From Streptomyces pristinaespiralis (lineage in GTDB: Bacteria > Actinomycetota > Actinomycetes > Streptomycetales > Streptomycetaceae), in assembly GCF_001278075.1 (NCBI RefSeq), contig NZ_CP011340.1:6755501-6819500 (forward strand): a stretch of 64,000 nucleotides of DNA, written 5' to 3'. Position 1 is the stretch's first letter. Each line of letters starts with the position of its first letter. The translations under genes and the position numbers were made by a program. Shown here piece by piece: positions 33,974 through 41,519 of the stretch. A model generated the notes under the pieces. The model made no database searches, was not told the origin of the DNA, and saw only the letters and a program-made list of their open reading frames with translations.

Positions 33974-34080
33974 CCGCCCCTTCCCGGGCGGGAGACGGGC
34001 CCGGCTGAGCCGGAGGGGCCTTGTCGGTCCCGGGAAAGCCGCTCGCGGAGCGCGATCCGTCCCGGAAGCCCCGGTCAGGC

Positions 34081-34096
34081 TCTAAGCGCTTGCTCA
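34081..34096. promoter_or_regulatory. 16-base operator copy before tetR (34146)
   Basis: TCTAAGCGCTTGCTCA, containing the palindrome AAGCGCTT. An identical 16-base copy is at 35275-35290 before the MaoC gene. Confidence 0.75.
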
Positions 34097-34145
34097 CCTT
34101 CGGGGTATGGTGTTCGTCCTGTGCCACGAAAGGGGCGAACGAGCG

Positions 34146-34784
34146 ATGAGTGCGGCGGACGAGACGGCGGACCGGGCGGCCGGCGGGGAGCAGCCGTGGG
34201 ACGAGGTCACACCTGAGGCGGCCAGGAAACTGCTGATCGCCGCCGTCGAGGCGTTCGCCGAGCGCGGGTACCACGCGACCACCACCCGGGACATCGCCGG
34301 CCGGGCGGGCATGAGCCCGGCAGCGCTCTACATCCACTACAAGACCAAGGAAGAGCTGCTCCACCGGATCAGCCGGATCGGGCACGACAAGGCCCTCGAC
34401 ATCCTCAATGCCGCCTACGCCGGCGCGGGCACCCCCACCGACCGGCTCGCCGACGCCGTGCGCTCGTTCGTCCGCTGGCACGCCGGCCGGCACACCACCG
34501 CCCGAGTGGTGCAGTACGAACTCGAAGCGCTCAGCGAGACCCACCGCACCGAGATCGTCGGCCTGCGCAGGCAGAGCGACGCCGTGGTGCGGCGCATCCT
34601 CGAAGAGGGCGTGGAGACCGGCGAGTTCGACGTGCCGGACGTGCCCGGGACGGCCGTCGCCGTGCTGTCGCTCTGCATCGACGTGGCGCGCTGGTTCAAC
34701 ACCAGGGGCCGCCGGACGCCCGACGAGGTCGGCGCGCTCTACGCCGACCTCGTCCTGCGCATGGTGAGCGCTCAGAAGAAGTAG
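34146..34784 (+). CDS. TetR-family regulator linked to MaoC
   Basis: A 212-residue TetR protein from ATG 34146 with an upstream AAAGGGG. The helix-turn-helix is EAARKLLIAAVEAFAERGYHA then TTRDIAGRAGMSPAALYIHY. The C-terminal domain is of the kind found in regulators of fatty-acid and acyl-CoA genes. Its promoter carries TCTAAGCGCTTGCTCA, repeated exactly before the convergent MaoC gene, and the two genes overlap tail to tail by 13 bases. It therefore probably represses itself and the hydratase. Confidence 0.88.
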   Translation: MSAADETADRAAGGEQPWDEVTPEAARKLLIAAVEAFAERGYHATTTRDIAGRAGMSPAALYIHYKTKEELLHRISRIGHDKALDILNAAYAGAGTPTDRLADAVRSFVRWHAGRHTTARVVQYELEALSETHRTEIVGLRRQSDAVVRRILEEGVETGEFDVPDVPGTAVAVLSLCIDVARWFNTRGRRTPDEVGALYADLVLRMVSAQKK

Positions 34785-35236
34785 CGCGACAGCGACTCCG
34801 CCACGCACACCGGCTTGTCGCCGCCCTCGCGCTCGACGGTGACGAGGGCGGTCACCTGGACGCCCCCGCTGCCCGCCTCCTCGACGCTGCGCAGCACCGC
34901 GGTGGCCCGCAGCCGCGAGCCCACGGGCACGGGCGCGGGGAAACGGACCTTGTCGGTGCCGTAGTTGATGCCCATCTTCATGCCCTCGACCCGCAGCACC
35001 TGGGGCACCAGGGCGGGCAGCAGCGACAGCGTCAGATAGCCGTGGGCGATCGTCGTGCCGAACGGGCCGCTCGCGGCGCGCTCCGGGTCCACGTGGATCC
35101 ACTGGTGGTCGCCGGTGGCGTCGGCGAAGAGGTCGATCCGCTTCTGGTCGACCTCGAGCCAGTCGCTGTGTCCCAGCTGTTCGCCGACCCCTGCGCGCAG
35201 CTCCTCGGGGGAGGTGAAGATCCTCGGCTCTGCCAT
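34772..35236 (-). CDS. MaoC-like enoyl-CoA hydratase
   Basis: A 154-residue hot-dog-fold protein. The hydratase 2 motif is present: [20 protein letters not shown], with Asp and His of the catalytic dyad, then [20 protein letters not shown]. Such proteins hydrate 2-enoyl-CoA to (R)-3-hydroxyacyl-CoA. Starts at ATG 35236. It is convergent and overlapping with the TetR gene and divergent from soxR. Together with the acyl-CoA dehydrogenase at 32822 it could supply two steps of fatty-acyl breakdown. Confidence 0.9.
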   Translation of the reverse strand: MAEPRIFTSPEELRAGVGEQLGHSDWLEVDQKRIDLFADATGDHQWIHVDPERAASGPFGTTIAHGYLTLSLLPALVPQVLRVEGMKMGINYGTDKVRFPAPVPVGSRLRATAVLRSVEEAGSGGVQVTALVTVEREGGDKPVCVAESLSRYFF

Positions 35237-35274
35237 GTCCTGGTGCCTGCCTCTCGACCGTTGTGACACTCATG

Positions 35275-35290
35275 TCTAAGCGCTTGCTCA
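35275..35290. promoter_or_regulatory. 16-base operator copy before maoC
   Basis: TCTAAGCGCTTGCTCA, 39 bases upstream of the MaoC ATG (minus strand) and about 54 bases before soxR. Identical to 34081-34096. Confidence 0.75.
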
Positions 35291-35343
35291 GCATGGTTGG
35301 GCGGGCGCCCTCCTGTCAACGACGGACCAGTAGGCTCCGAGGA

Positions 35344-35820
35344 GTGCCACAGATTCCAGAGAAGATCCACGAGCTCACGGTCGGCCAGCTCTCGGCGCGC
35401 AGCGGAGCCGCCGTGTCCGCCCTGCACTTCTACGAGTCCAAGGGCCTCATCAGCAGCCGCCGCACCAGTGGGAACCAGCGCCGCTACAGCCGGGACGCAC
35501 TGCGCCGGGTCGCCTTCGTACGCGCCGCCCAGCGCGTCGGCATCCCGCTCGCCACGATCAGGGACGCCCTCGCCGAGCTGCCGGAGGAGCGGACGCCCGA
35601 CCGTGACGACTGGGCCCGGCTCTCCCGGGCCTGGCGCGGCGAACTCGACGAACGCATCAAGCAGCTCGGCCGGCTCCGCGACCATCTGACCGACTGCATC
35701 GGCTGCGGCTGCCTCTCCCTGGAGAACTGCGTGCTGTCCAACCCGGACGACGTGTTCGGCGAGCAGCTGACCGGTTCACGGCTGCTGCCGGAGCGCCGCC
35801 GCGCGGGCGACGGGACCTGA
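35344..35820 (+). CDS. soxR: SoxR redox-sensing MerR-family regulator
   Basis: A 158-residue MerR-type regulator starting at GTG. The N-terminal helix-turn-helix is [20 protein letters not shown] with the wing [17 protein letters not shown]. The [2Fe-2S] cluster is held by cysteines 118, 121, 123 and 129 in [12 protein letters not shown], the exact SoxR spacing. In Streptomyces SoxR responds to redox-active compounds such as actinorhodin and activates a small set of oxidoreductase and efflux genes located elsewhere. No SoxR target is obvious next to it here. A very strong terminator follows. Confidence 0.96.
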   Translation: MPQIPEKIHELTVGQLSARSGAAVSALHFYESKGLISSRRTSGNQRRYSRDALRRVAFVRAAQRVGIPLATIRDALAELPEERTPDRDDWARLSRAWRGELDERIKQLGRLRDHLTDCIGCGCLSLENCVLSNPDDVFGEQLTGSRLLPERRRAGDGT

Positions 35821-35828
35821 CCGGGGAC

Positions 35829-35869
35829 GCCGAACGGGCCCGGTCCCCCCGGAACCGGGCCCGTTCGGC
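35829..35869. terminator. bidirectional terminator between soxR and RNA ligase gene
   Basis: Perfect 16-bp inverted repeat GCCGAACGGGCCCGGT / ACCGGGCCCGTTCGGC (35829-35844 and 35854-35869), convergent genes on both sides. Confidence 0.85.
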
Positions 35870-35900
35870 GCCGGGCGCGTGTGTGCGCCCGGGGCAGTGG

Positions 35901-36974
35901 TCACTCGAACTCCGTGCCGCCCTTGCGGGTCAGGTACGCCGGGCTGACCGCCTTCGCGATCGCCCGCCCGCCGGTGACCGGGCTGTACCGCTCCACCACG
36001 GGCCGGACGACCACGCCTTCCCTCAGGTGCAGCCGTCTGCCCGACACCGTCTCGCGGCCGTTCGCCAGCTCCAGCACCGTGTCCACGTCGTACGGGCCCT
36101 TGAACAGCCGGGGCACCACCGGCAGTTCACCGCCGAGGACGGACGCCGGGTCCAGCCAGCGGACCTCGCCGTCGATCTCCGCGGAGATGTCGAACACGGC
36201 GTAGCCCGGCCCGCCCTCGGCCCTGGCGTCCTTGCCGTAGCCGAGGTCCTGGACCCCGGCGCCGTACACCTCGGCGAACAGCCCCACCCGGCTCGCGCCG
36301 AGCCGGGCGGCGAGGCGCGCCGCGATCTTGGGCACCCCGTGCCCGAGGACCGCGCGCCAGTACAGGTTGGCCCGGTCCTCCTTGAGCGCGAGGCCCTTGG
36401 CGCCGAAGCCCTTCGACGAGACCAGCACCCGGCCGCCGTCCTCCGTGGCGAAGGTCGTCAGGCAGGCGGTGCCGTGCAGCTTCTCGGTGATCACGACGGG
36501 CTCGCCCGGCTCGAAGATGCCCGGATAGCGCTGCAGATTCTCGATGTCCACCCAGGGCAGCAGGCCCGGCGCCGCCTCGATCTCGCCACTCATCCTGGAG
36601 GGGATCGGCGGCGCCCACTTGGTGATCGAGAGCCGCTCCGCGAAGTCCGTGCCGTCCGCGGCCGCCCGCACCAGATCGACGTCCGCGAGTGCCCGGGGCC
36701 GGCACACGATCCCCTGCGACAGCTCGCCCCGCAGCCGTACCGCCTTGACCCGGTTGGCCTCGCCGCCCGCCAGACGGCCCGTCAGGCCCAGTTCGTCGAC
36801 GAGTGCCGCCGGAAGCACCGCCTGCTCGGGGATGTAGAGCGCGGCGTCACCGGTGCGGTAGACGCCTTTCGCGACGACGGCCCGGTACAGACCCACCTGG
36901 GCCAGCTCCAGGGCGTCCGCGTTCGGGTGCTCGTGAACGGTCAGCAGTTCGGCGGTGACGCGCAGCGTCGACAT
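35901..36974 (-). CDS. ATP-dependent RNA ligase, Rnl5 (DraRnl) type
   Basis: A 357-residue ligase that should seal RNA nicks with ATP. The N-terminal third has the OB-fold-like module of Deinococcus DraRnl (STLRVTAELLTVHEHPNADA, YRTGDAALYIPEQAVLP). The nucleotidyltransferase domain follows with motif I VVITEKLHGTA, the adenylated lysine being residue 165, the same number I recall for DraRnl. Later motifs are VLVSSKGFGAKG, VGLFAEVYGAG and the terminal basic motif HLREGVVVRPV with IAKAVSPAYLTRKGG. Starts at ATG 36974 with GAGGAG. No kinase, phosphatase or Hen1 partner adjoins it, so the repair substrate is unknown. Confidence 0.9.
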   Translation of the reverse strand: MSTLRVTAELLTVHEHPNADALELAQVGLYRAVVAKGVYRTGDAALYIPEQAVLPAALVDELGLTGRLAGGEANRVKAVRLRGELSQGIVCRPRALADVDLVRAAADGTDFAERLSITKWAPPIPSRMSGEIEAAPGLLPWVDIENLQRYPGIFEPGEPVVITEKLHGTACLTTFATEDGGRVLVSSKGFGAKGLALKEDRANLYWRAVLGHGVPKIAARLAARLGASRVGLFAEVYGAGVQDLGYGKDARAEGGPGYAVFDISAEIDGEVRWLDPASVLGGELPVVPRLFKGPYDVDTVLELANGRETVSGRRLHLREGVVVRPVVERYSPVTGGRAIAKAVSPAYLTRKGGTEFE

Positions 36975-37108
36975 CTCATGACTCCTCGATGGTGGTCGGC
37001 ACCGTCCCACTGTGCTGCCGCCCAATCCGGTGGCCCACCGGTTTTCCACCCTGGTAGCGTCGCGATCTTCGGCGGGCGGGAGCCGCGGCCGGAGTACCCG
37101 AACAGGAC

Positions 37109-37870
37109 GTGGCGCACATGGCCTCACCGGCACTCGACGCGGCGGTGGACCGCATACGGACGGTCTTCGCAGGCGTGACCAGCCCTGTGGAGACGGGCTG
37201 CGGGATGTGTCATCTGCCGGAGGAGACGGCGCTGCTGCGCACGCCGGACGTGGAACTGCCCGACGACGTGCTGCGGATGTTCGCCCACGAGGTGCCGAAC
37301 CACTTCGACGACCATCCGGCGGTGATGCGCCGGATCCTGCCCCAGCTGGCGGCGCAGCTGGCGACGGGCCGGTTCCCCCGGCTCGATGCCTATGAGCTGA
37401 CCGGCCTCGCCCGTTCCCGCTGGCAGACCTGGCCGGCCGAACAGGCGGTGGCCGTGAGGACGTTCCTCGAGACATGGTGGACGGACACGGTCACCTCCGA
37501 CGCGCCGCGGTACCCGGTGCACGAGGTGTTCGAGTCATGCGTGACCGCGGGCTCCACCGTGACCCCGTATCTCGCCGTCTGGGCCGGGCAGCCGCTCGGC
37601 GGACCGGCGGACCGGCACCTGGCCGACTGCCTCGAGCGGTGGATCGACGATCTGCTCGGCGACCTCACGTCGCCGCTCTTCAGCTGGTGGTCCGACCCCT
37701 GCCACGACGAACCCCTCGCGGAGCTCCAGGCATGGGTCGTCGAGCACGCGCCCCCACGACTGCACGCCCGCGGCGCAGACCCGCTGCTCCGGTTCAAAAC
37801 CGGGCTGCTGGCCCTGCCGTACGAGCAGCGCTGGACCGAGGAGGTCTGGGCCGCGGCGCCGGACTCCTGA
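37109..37870 (+). CDS. uncharacterised protein (253 residues)
   Basis: A soluble 253-residue protein; GTG 37109 is used, with an in-frame ATG nine bases later. No domain is recognised. Visible features: cysteines in ETGCGMCHLPEETALL near residue 35 and a single further one in HEVFESCVTAGS; histidine-acid patches (MFAHEVPNHFDDHPAVM); a tryptophan-rich centre (RSRWQTWPAEQAVAVRTFLE, TWWTDTV) and SPLFSWWSDPCHDEPLAELQ. No signal peptide or membrane helix. It could be a helical repeat protein. A clear terminator follows. Codon use is normal, so it is a real gene. Confidence 0.75.
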   Translation: MAHMASPALDAAVDRIRTVFAGVTSPVETGCGMCHLPEETALLRTPDVELPDDVLRMFAHEVPNHFDDHPAVMRRILPQLAAQLATGRFPRLDAYELTGLARSRWQTWPAEQAVAVRTFLETWWTDTVTSDAPRYPVHEVFESCVTAGSTVTPYLAVWAGQPLGGPADRHLADCLERWIDDLLGDLTSPLFSWWSDPCHDEPLAELQAWVVEHAPPRLHARGADPLLRFKTGLLALPYEQRWTEEVWAAAPDS

Positions 37871-37879
37871 GGCCCGGGC

Positions 37880-37905
37880 GGGTTCCGGCCCCCGTACCGG
37901 AACCC
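37880..37905. terminator. bidirectional terminator
   Basis: Perfect 9-bp repeat GGGTTCCGG / CCGGAACCC (37880-37888 and 37897-37905) between two convergent uncharacterised genes. Confidence 0.75.
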
Positions 37906-37912
37906 CCGCGTC

Positions 37913-38524
37913 TCACGCGACGGAGGCGAGCTCGCGCCGGCCCGCCCGCTTCGCCGCACGGACGGCTTCCGCCGTCAGCACGGGCTGGGGGACGACGATG
38001 CCGCAGCCGGTGCAGACCGGACCGGACCACGGTTCGTGCTCCAGATCCTGCCGCCACACGATGTGCGTGTCCGAGCAGACCGGGCAGGCCGTGCCCGGCT
38101 CCGCCTCCAGGGCGCCGATCAGGCGGCGCAGCACCTCGGCGAGCGGCGCCGACGGGTGCTCCTTCGGGTTGTCGCAACGGGCAACACCGTGGCCGCCCCA
38201 GGTCCTGCGGTGCCAGTCGTCGATGTGTCCGGGCCGCCGCAGCCCGTCGTGCTTCTCCCGTTTGCGGCGGTCCGCGAAGTTGTCCTCGTAGGCGAGCCAG
38301 ACGGCCCGCGCCTCTTCCAGTTCCTCGAGCGCGGCCACCAGCCGCGCCGGATCCGGGGCCCTGTCCTCCGGGCCGATACGGTGCCTGCCGCACAAGTGGT
38401 CCCATGTGGCGCGGTGCCCGTACGGGGCAAAACGTTCCAGGCATTTGCGCAGCGAGTAGCGCCGCAGCGCCAGGTCGCACCGTGGGTCACGCACCTGTCT
38501 CGCGAGACTCCGGAAACCGGCCAT
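37913..38524 (-). CDS. uncharacterised zinc-ribbon-like protein
   Basis: A 203-residue soluble protein from ATG 38524 with GGAGGTGG nine bases upstream. The N-terminal part is rich in Arg and His (RSLARQVRDPRCDLALRRYS, HLCGRHRIG, DDWHRRTWGGHGVARCDNPKE). The C-terminal third holds a CxxC pair TACPVCSDTHIVW and a second pair PVCTGCGIVVPQP, a zinc-ribbon layout that often binds nucleic acid. The function is not known to me; a role in binding DNA or RNA is only suggested by charge and fingers. Confidence 0.75.
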   Translation of the reverse strand: MAGFRSLARQVRDPRCDLALRRYSLRKCLERFAPYGHRATWDHLCGRHRIGPEDRAPDPARLVAALEELEEARAVWLAYEDNFADRRKREKHDGLRRPGHIDDWHRRTWGGHGVARCDNPKEHPSAPLAEVLRRLIGALEAEPGTACPVCSDTHIVWRQDLEHEPWSGPVCTGCGIVVPQPVLTAEAVRAAKRAGRRELASVA

Positions 38525-38625
38525 CGCAAGTCCACCTCCGTCGCTGGTACATCGGCGTTGAAGAATGGACGTAGGAGTGCCCGTTTCGGCTCCATCGAAA
38601 AGAGAAACGTGCCGGTTCGGCCGGA

Positions 38626-39909
38626 TCACGTCCCTGGCGCGGTCCCCCCGACCCGTCCCGCCGTCAGCACCACCCGTGCCAGTTCCTCGTGACAGATGTC
38701 GCCGTGCGCGCCCGTCGGCGGCCGGCCGTGGCGCACGACGGCGGAGGCGTCGACGCTGACGCAGCCCGCGGCCGGCAGTCCGCTGCGCAGCGCCTCGTCC
38801 AGCGTCAGCCGTGGAGTGTCCGCCACACCCTGGATGCCGTCGTGTCCCATGGCCCACCACCGCGGGTCGGTCCCCGCCACGGCCCGAGTGTCACCGGCCA
38901 GGCTCGACGCCAGGGGGTAGAACACCCCGAGCGCGGTGTCGTGCCGCGAATGGCACGCCACCACCGGTCCGTCGACCAGCTGCTGGAAGCCGCCCAGGAT
39001 CCCGTGGCCGGACGGCGCGTGCGGGAGGCCGGTGGCGAACGCGTAGTGCGAGAAAGCCCCTTGGAGCAGCGTCACAGACTTCACGTTGCACGCCCCCTCC
39101 GGCAGTCCGCGCAGCGCGAAGGCGACCAGCCTCGCGCCGTGACCGTGCCCGACGAGATGCACCCTCGTCCGGGGCGCCGAGCGGGACAGCCGCCCGAGCA
39201 GCGGGCCGAGACCCAGCTCGCCGACCGTGCCGGCCCGCCGTTTCATCGCGTAGTACGTCGTCTGCCGCAGCAGCTCCTTGGCGCCCCGCCAGGCCGGACC
39301 GGCCGCACCGTCCGGCGCGTGGAAACCGAGGGCCGCCGCGAGACGCCGGCAGAGCGTGAGGGTGTCCTCGTACAGGACGGCCGGCGGACTCTGCTCGTCG
39401 CGCGGGACGTCCTCGGCGAAGCCCGCCTCCAGACCGCCCGGCGGGACCGCCGCCAACTGCCGCGCCAGCATGCCGAACTCGGCGAAGGCCTCCCGGGAGT
39501 CCGGCTGTTCACGAAGGAGCCGCGCCAGTCGCCCGACGGTCGCCGTGTGCCCCGGGAACAGACCGGTGAGCAGCTCGCCCGTCGCCCCGTCGAGACCGGG
39601 GCCCTGCGCCGGCGCGTCGTCCGCCTGCTCCAGGCCCGGGAACGGCTCGTCCGGGAACCGCATGGAGGGCCACAGCACTCCGGCGTATCCGACCTGGGTG
39701 CCCGGCCTTCCGCCCGCCAGTTTGGGGAAGGGCGCGAAGAACGCCGAGTGCAGCCGGCGAGCCAGGGCGGGGGAGTTGTTCCAGCCATGTGCGAAGACGA
39801 CGAGATCGGTGACGTCCAGCCCGGCGAGCGTGTCGTACGGCCCGCCGCCCGGGTCGCCGTCCGCGTCGAAGCAGATCTCCCGGTACGGCTGCACACTCAT
39901 GCCCGCCAT
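38626..39909 (-). CDS. alpha/beta-hydrolase-fold protein lacking the nucleophile serine
   Basis: A 427-residue protein with hydrolase-fold landmarks: the oxyanion-type DLVVFAHGWNNSPALARRLH near residue 38 and the nucleophile elbow TRVHLVGHGHGARLVAFAL near residue 255. In active relatives the elbow is G-H-S-x-G; here residue 256 is glycine, so the usual serine is missing. A candidate acid/histidine region lies further on (GPVVACHSRHDTALGVFYP). ATG 39909 follows GGGGAGGGG; ATG 39900 is an alternative. It may be a non-catalytic binding protein. The role is unknown. Confidence 0.78.
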   Translation of the reverse strand: MAGMSVQPYREICFDADGDPGGGPYDTLAGLDVTDLVVFAHGWNNSPALARRLHSAFFAPFPKLAGGRPGTQVGYAGVLWPSMRFPDEPFPGLEQADDAPAQGPGLDGATGELLTGLFPGHTATVGRLARLLREQPDSREAFAEFGMLARQLAAVPPGGLEAGFAEDVPRDEQSPPAVLYEDTLTLCRRLAAALGFHAPDGAAGPAWRGAKELLRQTTYYAMKRRAGTVGELGLGPLLGRLSRSAPRTRVHLVGHGHGARLVAFALRGLPEGACNVKSVTLLQGAFSHYAFATGLPHAPSGHGILGGFQQLVDGPVVACHSRHDTALGVFYPLASSLAGDTRAVAGTDPRWWAMGHDGIQGVADTPRLTLDEALRSGLPAAGCVSVDASAVVRHGRPPTGAHGDICHEELARVVLTAGRVGGTAPGT

Positions 39910-39987
39910 GGCCCGCCCCTCCCCTTGCGCTCCCCTGCTGGCCCAGCATCCTGCGCAAGAGGAGAAACGGCCATACCCCGCGAGAAG

Positions 39988-41307
39988 TCAGAGACGGTCG
40001 GCCGCGCTGACGCGGTGCAGATGGATCAGGACGTCGTACGAGGAGAGCAGTCGCAGCGGTTCGGGTCCGGCCGGCCAGGCGTTGCCGATGTCCCTCGTCG
40101 GCCGGGTGCCTCCCAGCCACGCGCGGGCGGCCGGGGGAGCGGTACGCAGGTCCAGGTAGTAGTCGTTCGGCGCGACCCGCTCCAGCGTGTGCTCGTTGCT
40201 GCCCCGCGCGGGCCGCCCCACGGAGAAGGTGCGCAGGGCTTCCGCGGGATCCGTGAGGTCCAGGGCGTTGAACGAGCCGCGGCCGAAGGTGAATCCGACG
40301 CTGACGTAGTCGTCGCCCACCATCTCCCGCAGGAACGTGCCCTGGACCTTCGGGTACTGCTCGGGGTTGTTGGTCTCCAGGCGGACGTGGCCGTTGTGGG
40401 CGGAGAGCAGCATGCGGTGCCCGGTCCGCCGCTGCCACCAGACCGTGTTCTCCGCCATGACCTGGTCCCGGTAGCGCATCGCGGCCCCCACTTGAGCGGG
40501 GTCGAACAGGTCGTAGGAGAACTCGGTCCCGGTCTGGGCGACGGCCCTGGCGTGCTGGACGATCCACGCGTGCCTGACCGGGTCGGGTCCCGGCCGCTGC
40601 CGCTCCAGCAGGGCGAGGGCCCGCTGCACGTCCTGCGCCATGGCACGGCGCTCGGCGAGCGGCCGGCGCAGATTGCCCTTGATGGTCTCCTCGACGCCGC
40701 CCGTGGGCCGCGACGCCGCGTAGAGCCGCCGGAACTCGGGCAGCAGCCGCGGGTAGTGCTCGGCGACGTAACCGGTCACCTCGTCGAACAGCCGCGGACC
40801 CGCGTAGGCGAGGTCGTTGCCCATGAACTGCACCGGCCGGTGCGGATGACGGAGGTTGTGCTGCCGCATCCAGCGGATCAGATCCAGGTATTCGCGGGTG
40901 TGCCAGATCAGATACGACTCCTGGAACTCCTCGCGCATGATCGTGCGCGGGTCGCCCTTGCCGTACAGGACATGGTCGTTGAGCCGGAGTCCGGCGCTCC
41001 AGTTCGCCTCCAGGGCGTAGGTGGTGAAGCCCTTGTGCTCGACGAGGTACCGGAACAGCCGGTGTTTGGTGGTGAAGAACTCGGAGGAGCCGTGGGTCGC
41101 CTCGCCGACGCCGACGATCGTCGCGGATCCGACCATTCCTTCCAGCGGACGCAGGTCCCGCAGCGGCTCCGCGGCCCCCGCGAGCGCGCGCACGAGGGAG
41201 TCGTGGTGGGGCTCCGCGCGTACCGGCCCCGCCACGACGAACGACAGCAGGGCCGGCAGCAGGAACAGCAGCCAGGGCCGTAAGAAGTGACGCTGTGAAT
41301 GATCCAT
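39988..41307 (-). CDS. secreted erythromycin esterase-family hydrolase
   Basis: A 439-residue exported protein; the signal peptide is MDHSQRHFLRPWLL with a hydrophobic core and VRA cut site near residue 31. The erythromycin esterase superfamily core is present: ATIVGVGEATHGSSEFFTTK, with the Glu and His of the proposed active site, then TTYALEANWSAGLRLNDHVL, FMGNDLAYAGPRLFDE and LLSAHNGHVRLETNN. EreA/EreB members hydrolyse macrolide lactones; many relatives have other unknown ester substrates. Being secreted and outside a resistance cluster, this need not be a resistance enzyme. Confidence 0.88.
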   Translation of the reverse strand: MDHSQRHFLRPWLLFLLPALLSFVVAGPVRAEPHHDSLVRALAGAAEPLRDLRPLEGMVGSATIVGVGEATHGSSEFFTTKHRLFRYLVEHKGFTTYALEANWSAGLRLNDHVLYGKGDPRTIMREEFQESYLIWHTREYLDLIRWMRQHNLRHPHRPVQFMGNDLAYAGPRLFDEVTGYVAEHYPRLLPEFRRLYAASRPTGGVEETIKGNLRRPLAERRAMAQDVQRALALLERQRPGPDPVRHAWIVQHARAVAQTGTEFSYDLFDPAQVGAAMRYRDQVMAENTVWWQRRTGHRMLLSAHNGHVRLETNNPEQYPKVQGTFLREMVGDDYVSVGFTFGRGSFNALDLTDPAEALRTFSVGRPARGSNEHTLERVAPNDYYLDLRTAPPAARAWLGGTRPTRDIGNAWPAGPEPLRLLSSYDVLIHLHRVSAADRL

Positions 41308-41371
41308 GGACCCAGCCTCGCGGCGCGGCGGACGCCCGGCGATGGGGCGGGTCCCCTTACCGCGGTAGGGA

Positions 41372-41475
41372 TTTCCCCACGGGGCCCTGCCGCCCGCATC
41401 CCCGCCGGCTTTCCCCACCGGGCGTGCCGCCCGCGATCCCGCCGGCTTCCCCCACCGGCCCCTTCGCCGCGGGCG
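41372..41475 (+). repeat. imperfect tandem repeat, about 37-base unit
   Basis: Two full units (41372-41409 and 41410-41446) and a partial third (to about 41475) of TTTCCCCAC-GGG-GCCGCCCGC-ATCCCGCCGGC in the 212-base gap between the esterase-family gene start and the NamZ-type gene stop. No coding potential is seen. It may be slippage-prone or a regulatory array. Confidence 0.6.
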
Positions 41476-41519
41476 CGGTGTGCGAGGGGGCGCGGGGGAG
41501 CCGGTCGAGCGGCGGACGC

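Noticed and set aside
33974..33991. Terminator CCGCCC/GGGCGG after acyl-CoA dehydrogenase
   Set aside because: The six-base stem is too short to be distinguished from background in sequence this rich in G and C.
38689..41283. An 864-codon plus-strand frame opposite the hydrolase-like and esterase-family genes
   Set aside because: Shadow frame; the minus-strand frames carry conserved motifs and a signal peptide.
39988..41307. Macrolide resistance determinant
   Set aside because: The family name suggests it, but the protein is secreted, sits with cell-wall genes, and the superfamily has many non-resistance members; resistance is unsupported.
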